From contig DASZCG010000299.1 of NCBI GenBank assembly GCA_035943355.1, forward strand, positions 1 through 33,979: 33,979 nucleotides of DNA, in the 5' to 3' direction. Numbering within the stretch: the first letter of the stretch is position 1; each line of letters starts with the position of its first letter. Below, one piece after another: positions 10,379-21,186 of the stretch. The translations under genes were made by a program, and so were the position numbers. The stretch comes from 20CM-2-65-7 sp035943355 (GTDB lineage: Bacteria > Gemmatimonadota > Gemmatimonadetes > Gemmatimonadales > GWC2-71-9). The notes under the pieces are model-generated. The model was not told the DNA's origin, ran no database searches, and worked only from the letters and a program-made list of their open reading frames with translations.

Positions 10379-10924
10379 CTAAACCTCTCGCGGCCGGGGA
10401 GGCCCGTAGCGTTCATCCGGCTTGTGATTCTTCTCCCACTCCGCTTTATAGGCGAAGGGATCGAGTCCGCTCGGCTGGTCAATCGCGAGGATTCCATCCA
10501 GATGGTCGAGCTCGTGCTGCAGCAGCTCGGCCATCGGACCCTCGAGCTCCATGGTGACCTGTTTCCCTTTGAGGTCCGTGTAGCGCAGCGAAGCGCGGTA
10601 GGCACGGTTCACGCGGACCAGCAAGTTGGGGAATGAGAAGCAGTCGTCCCAGACGTGGAAATCCTCCGCTCCCACATCCGTGATCTCCGGATTGATCATC
10701 GTCGCGCGGAACTTCCCGATCTCCACCAGCACGACCCGGACCGGTGCGCCGATCTGAGGCGCCGACAGAGCCCGGCCCATGTTGTACTTCTTTTTGGCGA
10801 CGCGGAGCGTATCGCGCAGATCGTCCGAAAGCAGGCGCACCGCCGGTGACTTGGGATCTTCAACCGGGGTGCAGCGGACCCTCAGAATCGGGTCGCCAAG
10901 TTGGCGGATTCGACGGGCTGCCAT
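10379..10924 (-). CDS. def: Peptide deformylase, divergent
   Basis: Peptide deformylase removes the N-formyl group from new proteins using a bound metal (usually iron). The 181-residue protein keeps the metal ligands C95, H137 and H141 and catalytic E138 (QHELDHLDG). The other signatures are altered. Motif 1, usually GxGLAAPQ, is GRALSAPQ (50-57). Motif 2, usually EGCLS, is DDCFS (93-97 region). The N-terminus RRIRQLGDPILR and the C-terminal FAYKAEWEKNHKPDERYG agree with a deformylase-like protein of normal size. There is no fmt neighbour here, although def and fmt are often paired. It may be a second, specialised deformylase rather than the housekeeping copy. Transcribed away from the nucleotidyltransferase gene. 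Confidence 0.85.
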   Translation of the reverse strand: MAARRIRQLGDPILRVRCTPVEDPKSPAVRLLSDDLRDTLRVAKKKYNMGRALSAPQIGAPVRVVLVEIGKFRATMINPEITDVGAEDFHVWDDCFSFPNLLVRVNRAYRASLRYTDLKGKQVTMELEGPMAELLQHELDHLDGILAIDQPSGLDPFAYKAEWEKNHKPDERYGPPRPREV

Positions 10925-10987
10925 GTGAGCGCGCCAAAATTGCCCCTTTCAGCGCGTCATGCAACTACCCTCTAGCTTTACGCCCTT

Positions 10988-11599
10988 ATGAGCTTGGCGG
11001 GCATCGTGCTGGCGGCTGGCCGCTCGGCCCGGATGGGTGCTCCCAAGGCCCTATTGGACTTCCTCGGCTACCCCTTCGTTGTTCGAATCCTGGAGGCGCT
11101 CGAGGCGCTCGAAGTCAAAGCGCGGGTTGTCGTGCTTGGCCCGGACGCCCCACGAATTCAGCCTGTTCTAGCAGGCCACGACTGCATAATCGTGGAGAAT
11201 CCAGAGCCGGAAACGGGCCCCATTGCGTCGCTCCGTGGCGCCCTCCGCGCTCTCCAACCGGTGCAGCCGACAGCCGTCCTGGTCTGGCCGGTCGATTTGC
11301 CACACGTGCGGGTGGCGACGGTCGAGCGAGTGATGGAAGCCCATAGGCGCACCAAAGGGTCCATCGTCGTCCCGACCTTGGGGGAACGGCGCGGGCATCC
11401 GGTTATCTGGGGATCGCAGCTGTTCGAGGAACTGCTCCAGGATCCTGCGGCCACGCGGGACGGGGCGCGAGCCATCCTGCACCAGCACGAGCGGGAGGTC
11501 GTCGGCGTGCCGGTCGACGATCCAGCGGTCATCGACCAGATCAACACGCCGGACGACTATGAACGGCTGGTACGGGAATGGAACAGGGATATTTATTGA
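10988..11599 (+). CDS. MobA/MocA-like nucleotidyltransferase
   Basis: A 203-residue NTP-transferase with a GT-A-like fold. The N-terminal GIVLAAGRSARMGAPKAL (residues 5-22) is the nucleotide-binding signature with the usual Arg, Met and Lys. D103 in WPVDLPHV is the expected metal ligand, and GERRGHPVIW is typical of the MocA/CTP:molybdopterin cytidylyltransferase subgroup. Such enzymes transfer CMP or GMP to molybdopterin or nucleotidyl groups to other small substrates. No molybdenum-cofactor, xanthine dehydrogenase or CoxL-type genes lie nearby, so the substrate is open. No Shine-Dalgarno is seen before the ATG; TAGCTT at 10973-10978 could be a -10 element for a nearly leaderless message. 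The stop lies inside the -35 of the suf promoter. Confidence 0.82.
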   Translation: MSLAGIVLAAGRSARMGAPKALLDFLGYPFVVRILEALEALEVKARVVVLGPDAPRIQPVLAGHDCIIVENPEPETGPIASLRGALRALQPVQPTAVLVWPVDLPHVRVATVERVMEAHRRTKGSIVVPTLGERRGHPVIWGSQLFEELLQDPAATRDGARAILHQHEREVVGVPVDDPAVIDQINTPDDYERLVREWNRDIY

Positions 11600-11623
11600 C
11601 AATCCCGACAAAACCATTAGGAT
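11596..11623 (+). promoter_or_regulatory. Predicted sigma-70-type promoter of the suf operon
   Basis: TTGACA (11596-11601) and TAGGAT (11618-11623) are 16 bases apart. The -35 contains the TGA stop of the preceding gene. Transcription would begin near 11630, leaving a leader of about 55 bases before sufB. No obvious operator is visible. Confidence 0.6.
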
Positions 11624-11686
11624 TCCGATCTAGCCAGTCGATGTTAGCTGCCAAGATTATGTCCAGTAATGACTTCCGGGAGCTGC

Positions 11687-13882
<2,196 letters not shown>

Positions 13883-13886
<4 letters not shown>

Positions 13887-15178
13887 CGATGGCGCATGTA
13901 GATCAGCTGGTAGGATCGTACCGCGCCTGGGCATCCAACGGCGCAGCAGGCGTTCCCACCTGGCTTAAGGATCTGCGCGAAGGCGGCATCGCCCGCTTTC
14001 ACGATCTCGGTTTTCCCAACATGAAGCAGGAGGCGTGGCGCTTTACGAGCGTCGCGCCGATCGCCGAGGGATCGTTCGAGCTGGCGAAGCCGCCGGCCCG
14101 GATCCCGTCGCTCGAGGACATTCGCCCGTTCCTGTTGTTCGAAGCCGGTTACCGTCTGGTTTTTCTTGACGGCTTTTTTCAACGGGCCCTCTCGACGCCG
14201 TTTTTCGACGACGTGCAGAGCCTCGCTCACGTCGTGACCCATCACCCGGATCTCGTCCGCCAGCATCTGGGCAAGTACGCTGCCACGCAGGACCGGCCTT
14301 TCTCCGCGCTGAATACCGCGTTCGTGAGCGAGGGGGCGTTCGTCCACGTGCCGGCCAAGGCGTCGATCGCGGAGCCGATCCAGCTGTTGTTCCTGGCCAG
14401 CGGCGACCGACGCGCTGTTACGCATCCTCGCAATCTCGTCGTGATCGAGCGTGAAGCTCGCGCGAGCATCGTCGAGACGTACGCATCGCTCGACCCTGGG
14501 CCGTACTGGACGAACAGCGTCACGGAAGTGGTCGTGGGAGATGCGGCCAGGGTGGACTATCACCGCGTGCAGCGCGAGAGCGAGCGCGCCTACCACGTCG
14601 CGACGACGCAGACGCATCAGGGGCGCGACAGCACGGTCCATTTCCACACCGTGGCGTTCGGCGCGGCGCTCGCGCGGCACGACATCGGCACGGTGCTGGC
14701 CGGTCCGGGCGGTACACTGATCCTCAACGGTCTCTATCTGCTCGCGGGCCAGCAGCACGTCGATCATCACACGATCATCGATCACGCAGCCGACCATTGC
14801 GAGAGCCACGAGTATTTCAACGGCGTCCTCGACGAGAAGTCGCGGGGCGTTTTCACCGGCCGCATCATCGTCCGCCCCGGCGCGCAAAAGACAGACTCGA
14901 AGCAGACGAACAACAACTTGCTGCTTTCGACCGATGCGCATGCGGACAGCCAGCCGCAGCTCGAGATCTATGCCGATGACGTGAAGTGCACACACGGCTC
15001 GACCGTGGGGCCGCTCGATCCGCGGGCGCTGTTCTATCTGCGCAGCCGCGGCGTGGGTGAGGCGGAAGCGCGGCGGCTGCTGACGTACGGCTTCGCGGCG
15101 GAGATCCTCGGCCGGATGGACGTCGCGCCGCTGCGCGCGGAGCTCGATCGCATCGTGCGCGAGCGCCTGGCGGAATGA
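13883..15178 (+). CDS. sufD: Fe-S cluster assembly protein SufD
   Basis: SufD is the SufB paralogue that completes the SufBC2D scaffold and is involved in iron acquisition. The 431-residue protein shows the N-terminal KQEAWRFTSV segment of SufD and the conserved C-terminal half: YLLAGQQHVDHHT, SHEYFNGVLDEKSRGVFTG, TDSKQTNNNLLLS and CTHGSTVGPLD. The start is either GTG 13883 (GTGA overlap with sufC) or ATG 13889; neither has a clear ribosome site. The overlap favours the first, at moderate certainty. The last bases overlap sufU (ATGATGA). Confidence 0.95.
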
Positions 15179-15636
15179 TGAGCGACCTCGGCGATCTCTA
15201 CCAGCAGACGATCCTCGATCACAATCGCAATCCGCGCAATTTCCGGCGGCTCGAGCATGCCAATCGGACCGCGGAGGGGAACAACCCGCTGTGCGGCGAC
15301 CGCATTCAGCTGTACGTGCAGGTCGAGGGTGAGGCGATCACGGACATCGCGTTCCAGATGCCGCCGGGGGCCGGGTGCGCGATCTCCAAGGCGTCCGCGT
15401 CGCTGATGACCGACGCGGTAAAAGGGAAACCGGTCGCCGCGGCGGAAGCGATGTTTCAGGCGTTCCGCGACATGCTCGCGGGCGGCGCCACTGCCCCCGG
15501 CAAACTCGCCGCGTTCTCCGGCGTCCGCGCGTTTCCCAGCCGCATCAAGTGCGCAAACCTGGCCTGGCACGCCCTGCACGCCGCATTGCAGAACAGCAGC
15601 CAGCCGGTGACCACAGAATCGGCGCGCGATTACTGA
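15175..15636 (+). CDS. sufU: Sulfur-transfer protein SufU
   Basis: SufU accepts persulfide sulfur from SufS and passes it to SufBCD, replacing SufE in many Gram-positive and other lineages. The 153-residue protein keeps the zinc ligands and acceptor cysteine: C40 and D42 (NPLCGDR), C68 (GAGCAISKAS) and C126 (RIKCANLAWHAL). The extra segment between C68 and C126 (about residues 80-118) is the SufU-type insert lacking in IscU. It sits between sufD and sufS with overlaps on both sides, which matches its role. No sufE, sufA or sufT is present in the window. Confidence 0.95.
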   Translation: MMSDLGDLYQQTILDHNRNPRNFRRLEHANRTAEGNNPLCGDRIQLYVQVEGEAITDIAFQMPPGAGCAISKASASLMTDAVKGKPVAAAEAMFQAFRDMLAGGATAPGKLAAFSGVRAFPSRIKCANLAWHALHAALQNSSQPVTTESARDY

Positions 15637-16865
15637 TGCTCGACACCAGGACGCTGCGGGCGGAATTCCCGATTCTCGCGCGGCAGGAGAACGGCAATCG
15701 GCTCGTCTACCTGGATAACGCGGCGACCACGCAGAAGCCGCGCAAGGTTCTCGACGTCATCCAGCACTACTACAGCTGCCATAACGCCAACGTGCATCGC
15801 GGCGCCTACGCGCTGGCCGTGGAAGCGACGGACGCCTACGAGGCGGCGCGCACCGCCGTCGCCCGCTTTGTAAATGCCTGGACACGCGAAGCGGTCGTGT
15901 TCACCCGGGGCACGACCGAGTCGATCAACCTGGTGGCCGGGTCGTGGGGCCGGGCCAACGTGCAGCGAGGCGACACGGTCGTGGTCACCGCCATGGACCA
16001 CCACTCCAACATCGTGCCGTGGCAGATCCTGTGTCAGGAAAAGGGCGCCAGGCTGAGGATGGTCGAAATTACGGCAGACGGCCGGATCGACCTGGCCGAC
16101 TACGGCAAGGCGCTCGAGGCGAAGCCCAAGCTCGTCGCCTTTCCCTACGTCTCGAATTCCCTGGGCACGGTGAACCCTGCCGCCCAGCTCACCAAGCTGG
16201 CGCACGCCGCGGGTGCGGTGACCGTTGTGGACGGAGCCCAGTCCACCCCGCATCTGCGGGTGGACGTCCAGGCCATCGACTGTGACTTCTACGCTCTGTC
16301 CGGCCACAAGATGCTGGCGCCGATGGGAAGCGGGGCGCTCGTGGCGAAGCCGGCGCTGCTCGAAGCGATGCCGCCATATCATGGCGGCGGCGAGATGATC
16401 GAGCGCGTGTGGGACGATCGGTCCAGTTGGAACAAGGTCCCGCACAAGTTCGAGGGGGGAACGCCCAACGTCGAAGCCGCCGTCGGGCTGGGAGCCGCAA
16501 TTGCCTACCTCGAGCACCTCGGCATGGACCGCGTGGCCCAGCACGAACAGGAGCTGGCGCGCGTTGCCATCGAGCGGCTTTCACACATCGAGGGAGTGAC
16601 GATCTACGGGCCGCGTGATCATCGGGCCGGCGTCGTCCCCTTCACATACGGCGACATTCATCCGCACGACCTCGCAACGATTCTGGATCGCGACGGCGTC
16701 TGTATTCGCGCGGGCCATCACTGCACCCAGCCATTGATGCGGCGGCTTGGGGTGGCAGCGACGGCTCGCGCGTCCTTCTATGTCTACAATGACGTCGATG
16801 ACGTCGATGTGTTGGTGAGTGCGCTTCGTAAAGCGGGCGAGCTGTTCGGCGTTCTCGCGTCGTAG
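15636..16865 (+). CDS. sufS: Cysteine desulfurase SufS
   Basis: SufS is a PLP enzyme that takes sulfur from cysteine as a persulfide. From 15636 it has 409 residues. PLP lysine K225 lies in LSGHKMLAPMGSG. The persulfide cysteine C363 is in RAGHHCTQPLM, the short-loop group II type. YLDNAATTQKP and HRGAYALAVEATD are family blocks. The start is chosen from the one-base stop/start overlap with sufU (TGATG) and the family N-terminus. The open frame extending upstream to 15375 is a shadow of sufU. Last gene of the suf operon; no convincing terminator is seen in the 56 bases before the ABC gene. Confidence 0.96.
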   Translation: MLDTRTLRAEFPILARQENGNRLVYLDNAATTQKPRKVLDVIQHYYSCHNANVHRGAYALAVEATDAYEAARTAVARFVNAWTREAVVFTRGTTESINLVAGSWGRANVQRGDTVVVTAMDHHSNIVPWQILCQEKGARLRMVEITADGRIDLADYGKALEAKPKLVAFPYVSNSLGTVNPAAQLTKLAHAAGAVTVVDGAQSTPHLRVDVQAIDCDFYALSGHKMLAPMGSGALVAKPALLEAMPPYHGGGEMIERVWDDRSSWNKVPHKFEGGTPNVEAAVGLGAAIAYLEHLGMDRVAQHEQELARVAIERLSHIEGVTIYGPRDHRAGVVPFTYGDIHPHDLATILDRDGVCIRAGHHCTQPLMRRLGVAATARASFYVYNDVDDVDVLVSALRKAGELFGVLAS

Positions 16866-16921
16866 TTTTCTGACGTCGTAGTACCCTTCCCCCGCTTCCC
16901 TTCCCACGTAGTTTGAGCGTC

Positions 16922-17896
16922 ATGTCTGATCCGGTTGTCGTGGATCGCGTAACGAAGCGCTTCGCGGGCCACACCGCGGTCGATGCGCTTTCGCTCAGCG
17001 TCCCCTCCGGCATCATCTACGGCTTGCTCGGGCCCAACGGCGCGGGCAAGACGACCACCATCCGCATGATCATGGACATCTACGAGCCGGATTCCGGCTC
17101 GATCCGATTGTTCGGTCAGGTGGGAGGCGGACGCACTCACTCGGCACGCATCGGGTATCTGCCGGAGGAGCGCGGGCTGTATCCCAAGATGCGCGTAGTT
17201 GACGCCCTCGTGTTTCTGGCCGAGGTCAAGGGCGTGGCGCGCAGTGCCGCGCGCGCCAAAGCGCTCGAATGGCTGGACCGGCTCGGTCTCGCCGACTGGC
17301 GTATGCGGAAAGTCTCCGAACTCTCGAAGGGGATGCAGCAGAAGGTCCAGTTCATTTCGACGGTCTTGCACGATCCGGAGCTGGTGATTCTCGACGAGCC
17401 GTTCTCCGGTCTCGATCCCGTAAACTCGCAGGTGTTGCGCGACACCGTGATCGAGTACCGGCGGCGCGGGAAGACCGTACTCTTCTCGACGCACATCATG
17501 GAGCACGCGGAACAGCTGTGCGACCGGCTGTGCATCATCGCGCGCGGCAAGAAGCTCATCGATGGATCACTCGCCGAGGTGAAACAAACGCATGGCGGGA
17601 AGCACGTGATCGTCGCGTTCGACGGCAGTCAGGGGGGCGCGCAACAGGTGTTTGGGGATCGGCGGCTCGTCGCGACGATCCAGGACTTTGGGCAGCAGGC
17701 AGAGCTCGAACTGGCCGACGGAGCGGATCCACAGGAGATCCTGCGAGCGCTCGTCAATTCGGGTGCGCGGCTGTCGCGCTTCGAGCTCGCCAGTCCCTCC
17801 CTGCACAAGATCTTCGTGGACCTCGTCGGCCCGGAGGCCGCCACGGCGGCCGCTGTCCCCGGCCCAGGCTCTGAGAGGATGGCCGCTCGTGCATAG
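16922..17896 (+). CDS. ABC transporter ATP-binding protein, NatA-like
   Basis: A 324-residue ABC ATPase of the ABC-2/NatA group. Walker A is GPNGAGKT (37-44), the signature is LSKGM instead of LSGGQ, and Walker B is LVILDEPFSGLDP followed by the H-loop FSTHIMEHAEQ. About 100 C-terminal residues follow the ATPase, as in NatA-like and DrrA-like exporters. It partners with the permease immediately downstream, with which it overlaps by 8 bases. The ATG at 16922 is preferred over a TTG at 16913. NatAB systems export sodium or drugs and related exporters move peptides; the substrate here cannot be read from sequence. Its short gap after sufS suggests possible readthrough from the suf operon. Confidence 0.9.
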   Translation: MSDPVVVDRVTKRFAGHTAVDALSLSVPSGIIYGLLGPNGAGKTTTIRMIMDIYEPDSGSIRLFGQVGGGRTHSARIGYLPEERGLYPKMRVVDALVFLAEVKGVARSAARAKALEWLDRLGLADWRMRKVSELSKGMQQKVQFISTVLHDPELVILDEPFSGLDPVNSQVLRDTVIEYRRRGKTVLFSTHIMEHAEQLCDRLCIIARGKKLIDGSLAEVKQTHGGKHVIVAFDGSQGGAQQVFGDRRLVATIQDFGQQAELELADGADPQEILRALVNSGARLSRFELASPSLHKIFVDLVGPEAATAAAVPGPGSERMAARA

Positions 17897-19148
17897 GGTT
17901 TGGGCCATAATTCGGCGCGAATTCGTGGAACGCGTCCGCACGAGGTGGTTCTGGGTGTCGGCCATTCTTGGCCCGATCCTGTTCGCCGGCGTGATCATCT
18001 TCCAAATCATGCAGTCGATCGGCGGTGGGACGCGCAACATCGCCATCGTCGACGTCGGAAAGCTTGGGTACGGCGTTCGAATCGTGGAGGCGCTCGGCGG
18101 GAGCAGGAGTATTCGAGCCGACGCCGTTACGCTGGGACCTGGCGTCCTCGACTCATTGACGAGACTCGTGGAAGCCAAGCAGCTCAACGGCTTCCTCCTC
18201 GTCGGTGACTCCCTGCCCAGCGAGGGCAAGGCGGAGTACCGCGCGTCGAATCTGTCGCTGCAGACAATCGACGAGCTACAGCGTACCCTGAATCGGGTGG
18301 TCGAGAAGGCCCGCCTCGAAGGCAAGGGCGTGAATGCAACGGTGGTCGATTGGGCCCAGGCACTCAGGGTTACCCTGGATCAAAAAAAGTGTCACCAGGG
18401 CACCTGCACCACCGAGAACGCAGGCCAGTCGTTCATCCTTGCGTACGTGATGGCTATCCTGCTGTTCATGGCGATCCTGCTGTACGGCGTGAACGTCATG
18501 AGCTCGGTGCTGGAGGAGAAGACCACCCGGATCATCGAAGTACTGGTATCCTCGCTGCGACCCTTCCAATTGATGCTCGGCAAGGTCGTCGGCGCGGGGG
18601 CCGTCTCGTTCTTTCAGTTCGTCATCTGGGGTGTGTCGGCGCGTTTGCTCATCGCCCTCCGCGTGCCGATTGCGAAAATGCTGGGCGCGAGTGAGGCCGA
18701 TGCCCGGGGCATCACGCTTCCCCACATCCCATTCGCCACCGTGGCCGTCTTCATGGCGTTTTTCCTTGGTGGGTTCCTTCTCTATTCCGCGATGTTTGCC
18801 GCGGTCGGCGCCATGTCGAGCAACGAGCAGGAAGCCCGCCAAGCACAGCAGCCAGTCACTTATCTGCTCATGATCTCCTACTTCTCGATCATTGGGCTTA
18901 CAAATGATCCCGCATCGACGTTCGCGCGGACACTCTCCATCGTGCCGTTTACTTCGCCGATAGCGACGCCGGTTCGCTGGACGGCGGGGAGCATGGGAGC
19001 GGGCGAGCTGGGGGCCTCGCTCGCGATGCTGTTGATCGGAATCGTGGCAATCACGTGGGTCGCTGCGAGGATCTATAGAGTCGGAATACTCATGACGGGA
19101 AAGCGGCCAACGATGAAGGAGCTGGTGCGCTGGGTAAGAACAGCCTGA
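17889..19148 (+). CDS. ABC-2 type permease, NatB-like
   Basis: A 419-residue membrane protein starting at GTG 17889, behind a GAGAGGATGG ribosome site inside the end of the ATPase gene. The N-terminus AIIRREFVERVRTRWFW followed by one membrane segment (about 19-38), a large extracytoplasmic domain (about 43-180) and then five or so hydrophobic segments is the NatB/ABC-2 layout. The EEKTTRIIEVLVSSLRP motif after the second membrane segment is a hallmark of this permease group. It would form a homodimer with the ATPase. The open frame upstream of 17889 is a shadow of the ATPase gene. Confidence 0.9.
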   Translation: MHRVWAIIRREFVERVRTRWFWVSAILGPILFAGVIIFQIMQSIGGGTRNIAIVDVGKLGYGVRIVEALGGSRSIRADAVTLGPGVLDSLTRLVEAKQLNGFLLVGDSLPSEGKAEYRASNLSLQTIDELQRTLNRVVEKARLEGKGVNATVVDWAQALRVTLDQKKCHQGTCTTENAGQSFILAYVMAILLFMAILLYGVNVMSSVLEEKTTRIIEVLVSSLRPFQLMLGKVVGAGAVSFFQFVIWGVSARLLIALRVPIAKMLGASEADARGITLPHIPFATVAVFMAFFLGGFLLYSAMFAAVGAMSSNEQEARQAQQPVTYLLMISYFSIIGLTNDPASTFARTLSIVPFTSPIATPVRWTAGSMGAGELGASLAMLLIGIVAITWVAARIYRVGILMTGKRPTMKELVRWVRTA

Positions 19149-19198
19149 CGCGTCTCGACGGCTAGCCTTTGCCTGTCCTGGTTTAGTAGTTTCACCCC

Positions 19199-21070
19199 AT
19201 GTCTGACTTTGACGTAATTGTCATCGGCGGCGGCCACGCCGGTACGGAGGCCGCGGCGATGTCAGCCCGTCTCGGCGCGCGGACTCTGTTGCTCACATCC
19301 GTCCTCGATACGATCGGCCAGATGTCGTGCAATCCCGCCATCGGCGGCATTGCGAAGGGCACCGTCGTTCGTGAGGTCGACGCCCTCGGCGGACTGATGG
19401 GGCGTGCCGCCGATCGCGCCACCATCCAGTTCCGCATGCTGAATCGCTCGAAGGGGCCGGCCGTGTGGGCACCGCGCGCTCAGGCTGATCGTACGCTCTA
19501 TCGCCGCGCGGTTCGTCAGCTGCTCGAGCAATTCCCCACTCTCGAGCTGACGCAGGGCATGGTCACAAATCTGTTGTTCGACGATCAGGGCACTCGCATC
19601 ACCGGCGTGGAGACGGTCGACGGTCGGCGGTTCAACGCGCGAGCGGTGATCATCACCGCGGGGACGTTTCTGCGCGGCCGAATTCATTTGGGCACCGACA
19701 CGCAAATTCCCGCGGGCCGCGCGGGCGACGCCCCATCGGTCCAGATGGCGCAAGTCATTGAAAATGTTGGGCTTACAGTATCCCGCTTCAAGACGGGCAC
19801 GCCTCCGCGCGTGGACGGTCGCTCAGTCGATTGGAGCCACGTCGAGCGGCAAGACGGCGACTCCGGCGACTACCGCTTCTCGTTCCACGAGCGCGTGGAA
19901 CGGCCTCGCCAAGTCCCCTGCTGGATCACATGGGCCGGCGAAGCGGTGAAGGACATCATCCAGCGCCACATCAAGGAGTCGGCGCTCTACGGCGGTGCGA
20001 TCAGCGGGCGAGGACCGCGGTACTGTCCATCAGTCGAAGACAAGATCGTCAAGTTTCCGGCTGCCAAGCGGCACCAGGTTTTTCTCGAGCCCGAAGGACT
20101 CGACACGACCGAGCTGTACGTGAACGGTCTATCCACTTCCCTGCCGGTCGCCGTGCAGCTCGAGTTCCTGCACGCGGTCCCCGGCCTGGAGCATGCCCGG
20201 ATGACGCGGCCGGGTTACGCGATCGAGTACGACTACTATCCGCCAACCCAGCTCACGCCCTGGCTCGAGGTGAAGGCCGTCGAACATCTGTTCTTCGCGG
20301 GACAGATCAACGGCACGACGGGCTACGAGGAGGCGGCCGGTCAAGGGGTCGTCGCCGGCATCAACGCCGTGCGCCGGATCCGCGGACTCGAGCCGGTGGT
20401 ACTTGGTCGCGACGACGGGTACATCGGCGTCCTGGTCGACGATCTCGTCACGCGAGGCGTCGATGAACCGTACCGGCTCTTCACCTCTCGTTCGGAATTC
20501 CGGTTGCTGCTCCGCCAGGACAACGCCCTGCGCCGGCTGCTGCCGCTCGCCGAGCGAGTCGGCTTGCTGAGCGCTGCCGAGCTGCGCGCTGCGGAGCGTC
20601 GCCTGAAGGAGGAAGAGGCAGTTCTGGATCTCGCGCGCGAGACGGCCATCGCGCCGGCGCAGGCCGATAGCGTGCTCGCGCAGAGTGGGACGACGTTGCG
20701 CGAGAGCGAGCGCATCGCGGTGGTCGCGAAGCGACCCGGCGTCTCGCTTGCTGCCCTGCTGTCCGCGGCAAACGTCGGCGTTGGCGCGACGACGGATGCC
20801 GTCCTCACAGCCGAGATCGAGATTAAGTACGACGGCTACCTCGCGCGCGAACGCGACGCCGCTGCGCGGCTGGCGGAGTTGGCGTCGTTTTCGCTGCCGA
20901 CCGAACTGCCCTACCTCGATCTGCATACGCTCGCGACCGAGGCGCGACAGAAGCTCGATCGAGTACGGCCGACATCGCTCGCGCAGGCCGCGCGGGTCCC
21001 AGGCGTCACGCCGAGCGACCTGCACAACCTGGTGCTTGAAGCGACGCGCTGGCGCCGCAGAGTCGCCTAA
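19199..21070 (+). CDS. mnmG: tRNA uridine-5-carboxymethylaminomethyl modification enzyme MnmG (GidA)
   Basis: MnmG with MnmE modifies the wobble uridine of several tRNAs, using FAD and methylene-tetrahydrofolate. The 623-residue length is normal. FAD binding is seen at VIGGGHAGTEAA. Other landmarks are MSCNPAIGGIAKG, RMLNRSKGPAVWAPRAQ, TAGTFLRG, FKTGTPPRVDG, YCPSVEDKIVKF, GYAIEYDYYPP and GQINGTTGYEEAAGQG. No ribosome site precedes the ATG; TAGTTT (19187-19192) six bases upstream could be a -10 of a leaderless message. In many bacteria the order is mnmG-rsmG-parA-parB near oriC. Here rsmG is absent and two parS sites follow directly. Confidence 0.97.
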   Translation: MSDFDVIVIGGGHAGTEAAAMSARLGARTLLLTSVLDTIGQMSCNPAIGGIAKGTVVREVDALGGLMGRAADRATIQFRMLNRSKGPAVWAPRAQADRTLYRRAVRQLLEQFPTLELTQGMVTNLLFDDQGTRITGVETVDGRRFNARAVIITAGTFLRGRIHLGTDTQIPAGRAGDAPSVQMAQVIENVGLTVSRFKTGTPPRVDGRSVDWSHVERQDGDSGDYRFSFHERVERPRQVPCWITWAGEAVKDIIQRHIKESALYGGAISGRGPRYCPSVEDKIVKFPAAKRHQVFLEPEGLDTTELYVNGLSTSLPVAVQLEFLHAVPGLEHARMTRPGYAIEYDYYPPTQLTPWLEVKAVEHLFFAGQINGTTGYEEAAGQGVVAGINAVRRIRGLEPVVLGRDDGYIGVLVDDLVTRGVDEPYRLFTSRSEFRLLLRQDNALRRLLPLAERVGLLSAAELRAAERRLKEEEAVLDLARETAIAPAQADSVLAQSGTTLRESERIAVVAKRPGVSLAALLSAANVGVGATTDAVLTAEIEIKYDGYLARERDAAARLAELASFSLPTELPYLDLHTLATEARQKLDRVRPTSLAQAARVPGVTPSDLHNLVLEATRWRRRVA

Positions 21071-21082
21071 GTCCAGGTTGCA

Positions 21083-21096
21083 GTTTCACGTGAAAC
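21083..21096. other. parS centromere site 1
   Basis: GTTTCACGTGAAAC is an exact match to the 14-base core of the conserved bacterial parS palindrome, the ParB loading site. It lies between mnmG and parA, immediately ahead of the genes for the proteins that bind it. Confidence 0.96.
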
Positions 21097-21108
21097 GTAC
21101 GCTCTTTC

Positions 21109-21122
21109 GTTTCACGTGAAAC
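21109..21122. other. parS centromere site 2
   Basis: A second exact GTTTCACGTGAAAC. With the flanking bases it is a perfect 16-base palindrome (21108-21123). Its centre is 26 bases from that of site 1, about two and a half helical turns, so two ParB dimers would sit on opposite faces. Its position upstream of parA would also allow ParB to repress the operon. Confidence 0.96.
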
Positions 21123-21131
21123 GGACGTATA

Positions 21132-21159
21132 TTGGTCTCACAATCGGGCTAGTTAGATA
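21132..21159 (+). promoter_or_regulatory. Candidate parAB promoter
   Basis: TTGGTC (21132-21137) and TAGATA (21154-21159) are 16 bases apart, in an AT-rich stretch just after the second parS. Transcription would start near 21166, about 20 bases before the parA ATG. A better -10 hexamer, TATAAT at 21183-21188, overlaps the start codon and cannot serve this start. Confidence 0.35.
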
Positions 21160-21186
21160 AGTCATTGCAAACACAGAGCTTATATA

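Noticed and set aside
11081..11090. GTTCGAATCC resembling a tRNA T-loop
   Set aside because: It lies inside the nucleotidyltransferase coding sequence, and no acceptor, D or anticodon arms can be folded around it.
18075..18082. TTCGAATC resembling a tRNA T-loop in the permease gene
   Set aside because: No cloverleaf flanks it and it is in well-supported coding sequence.
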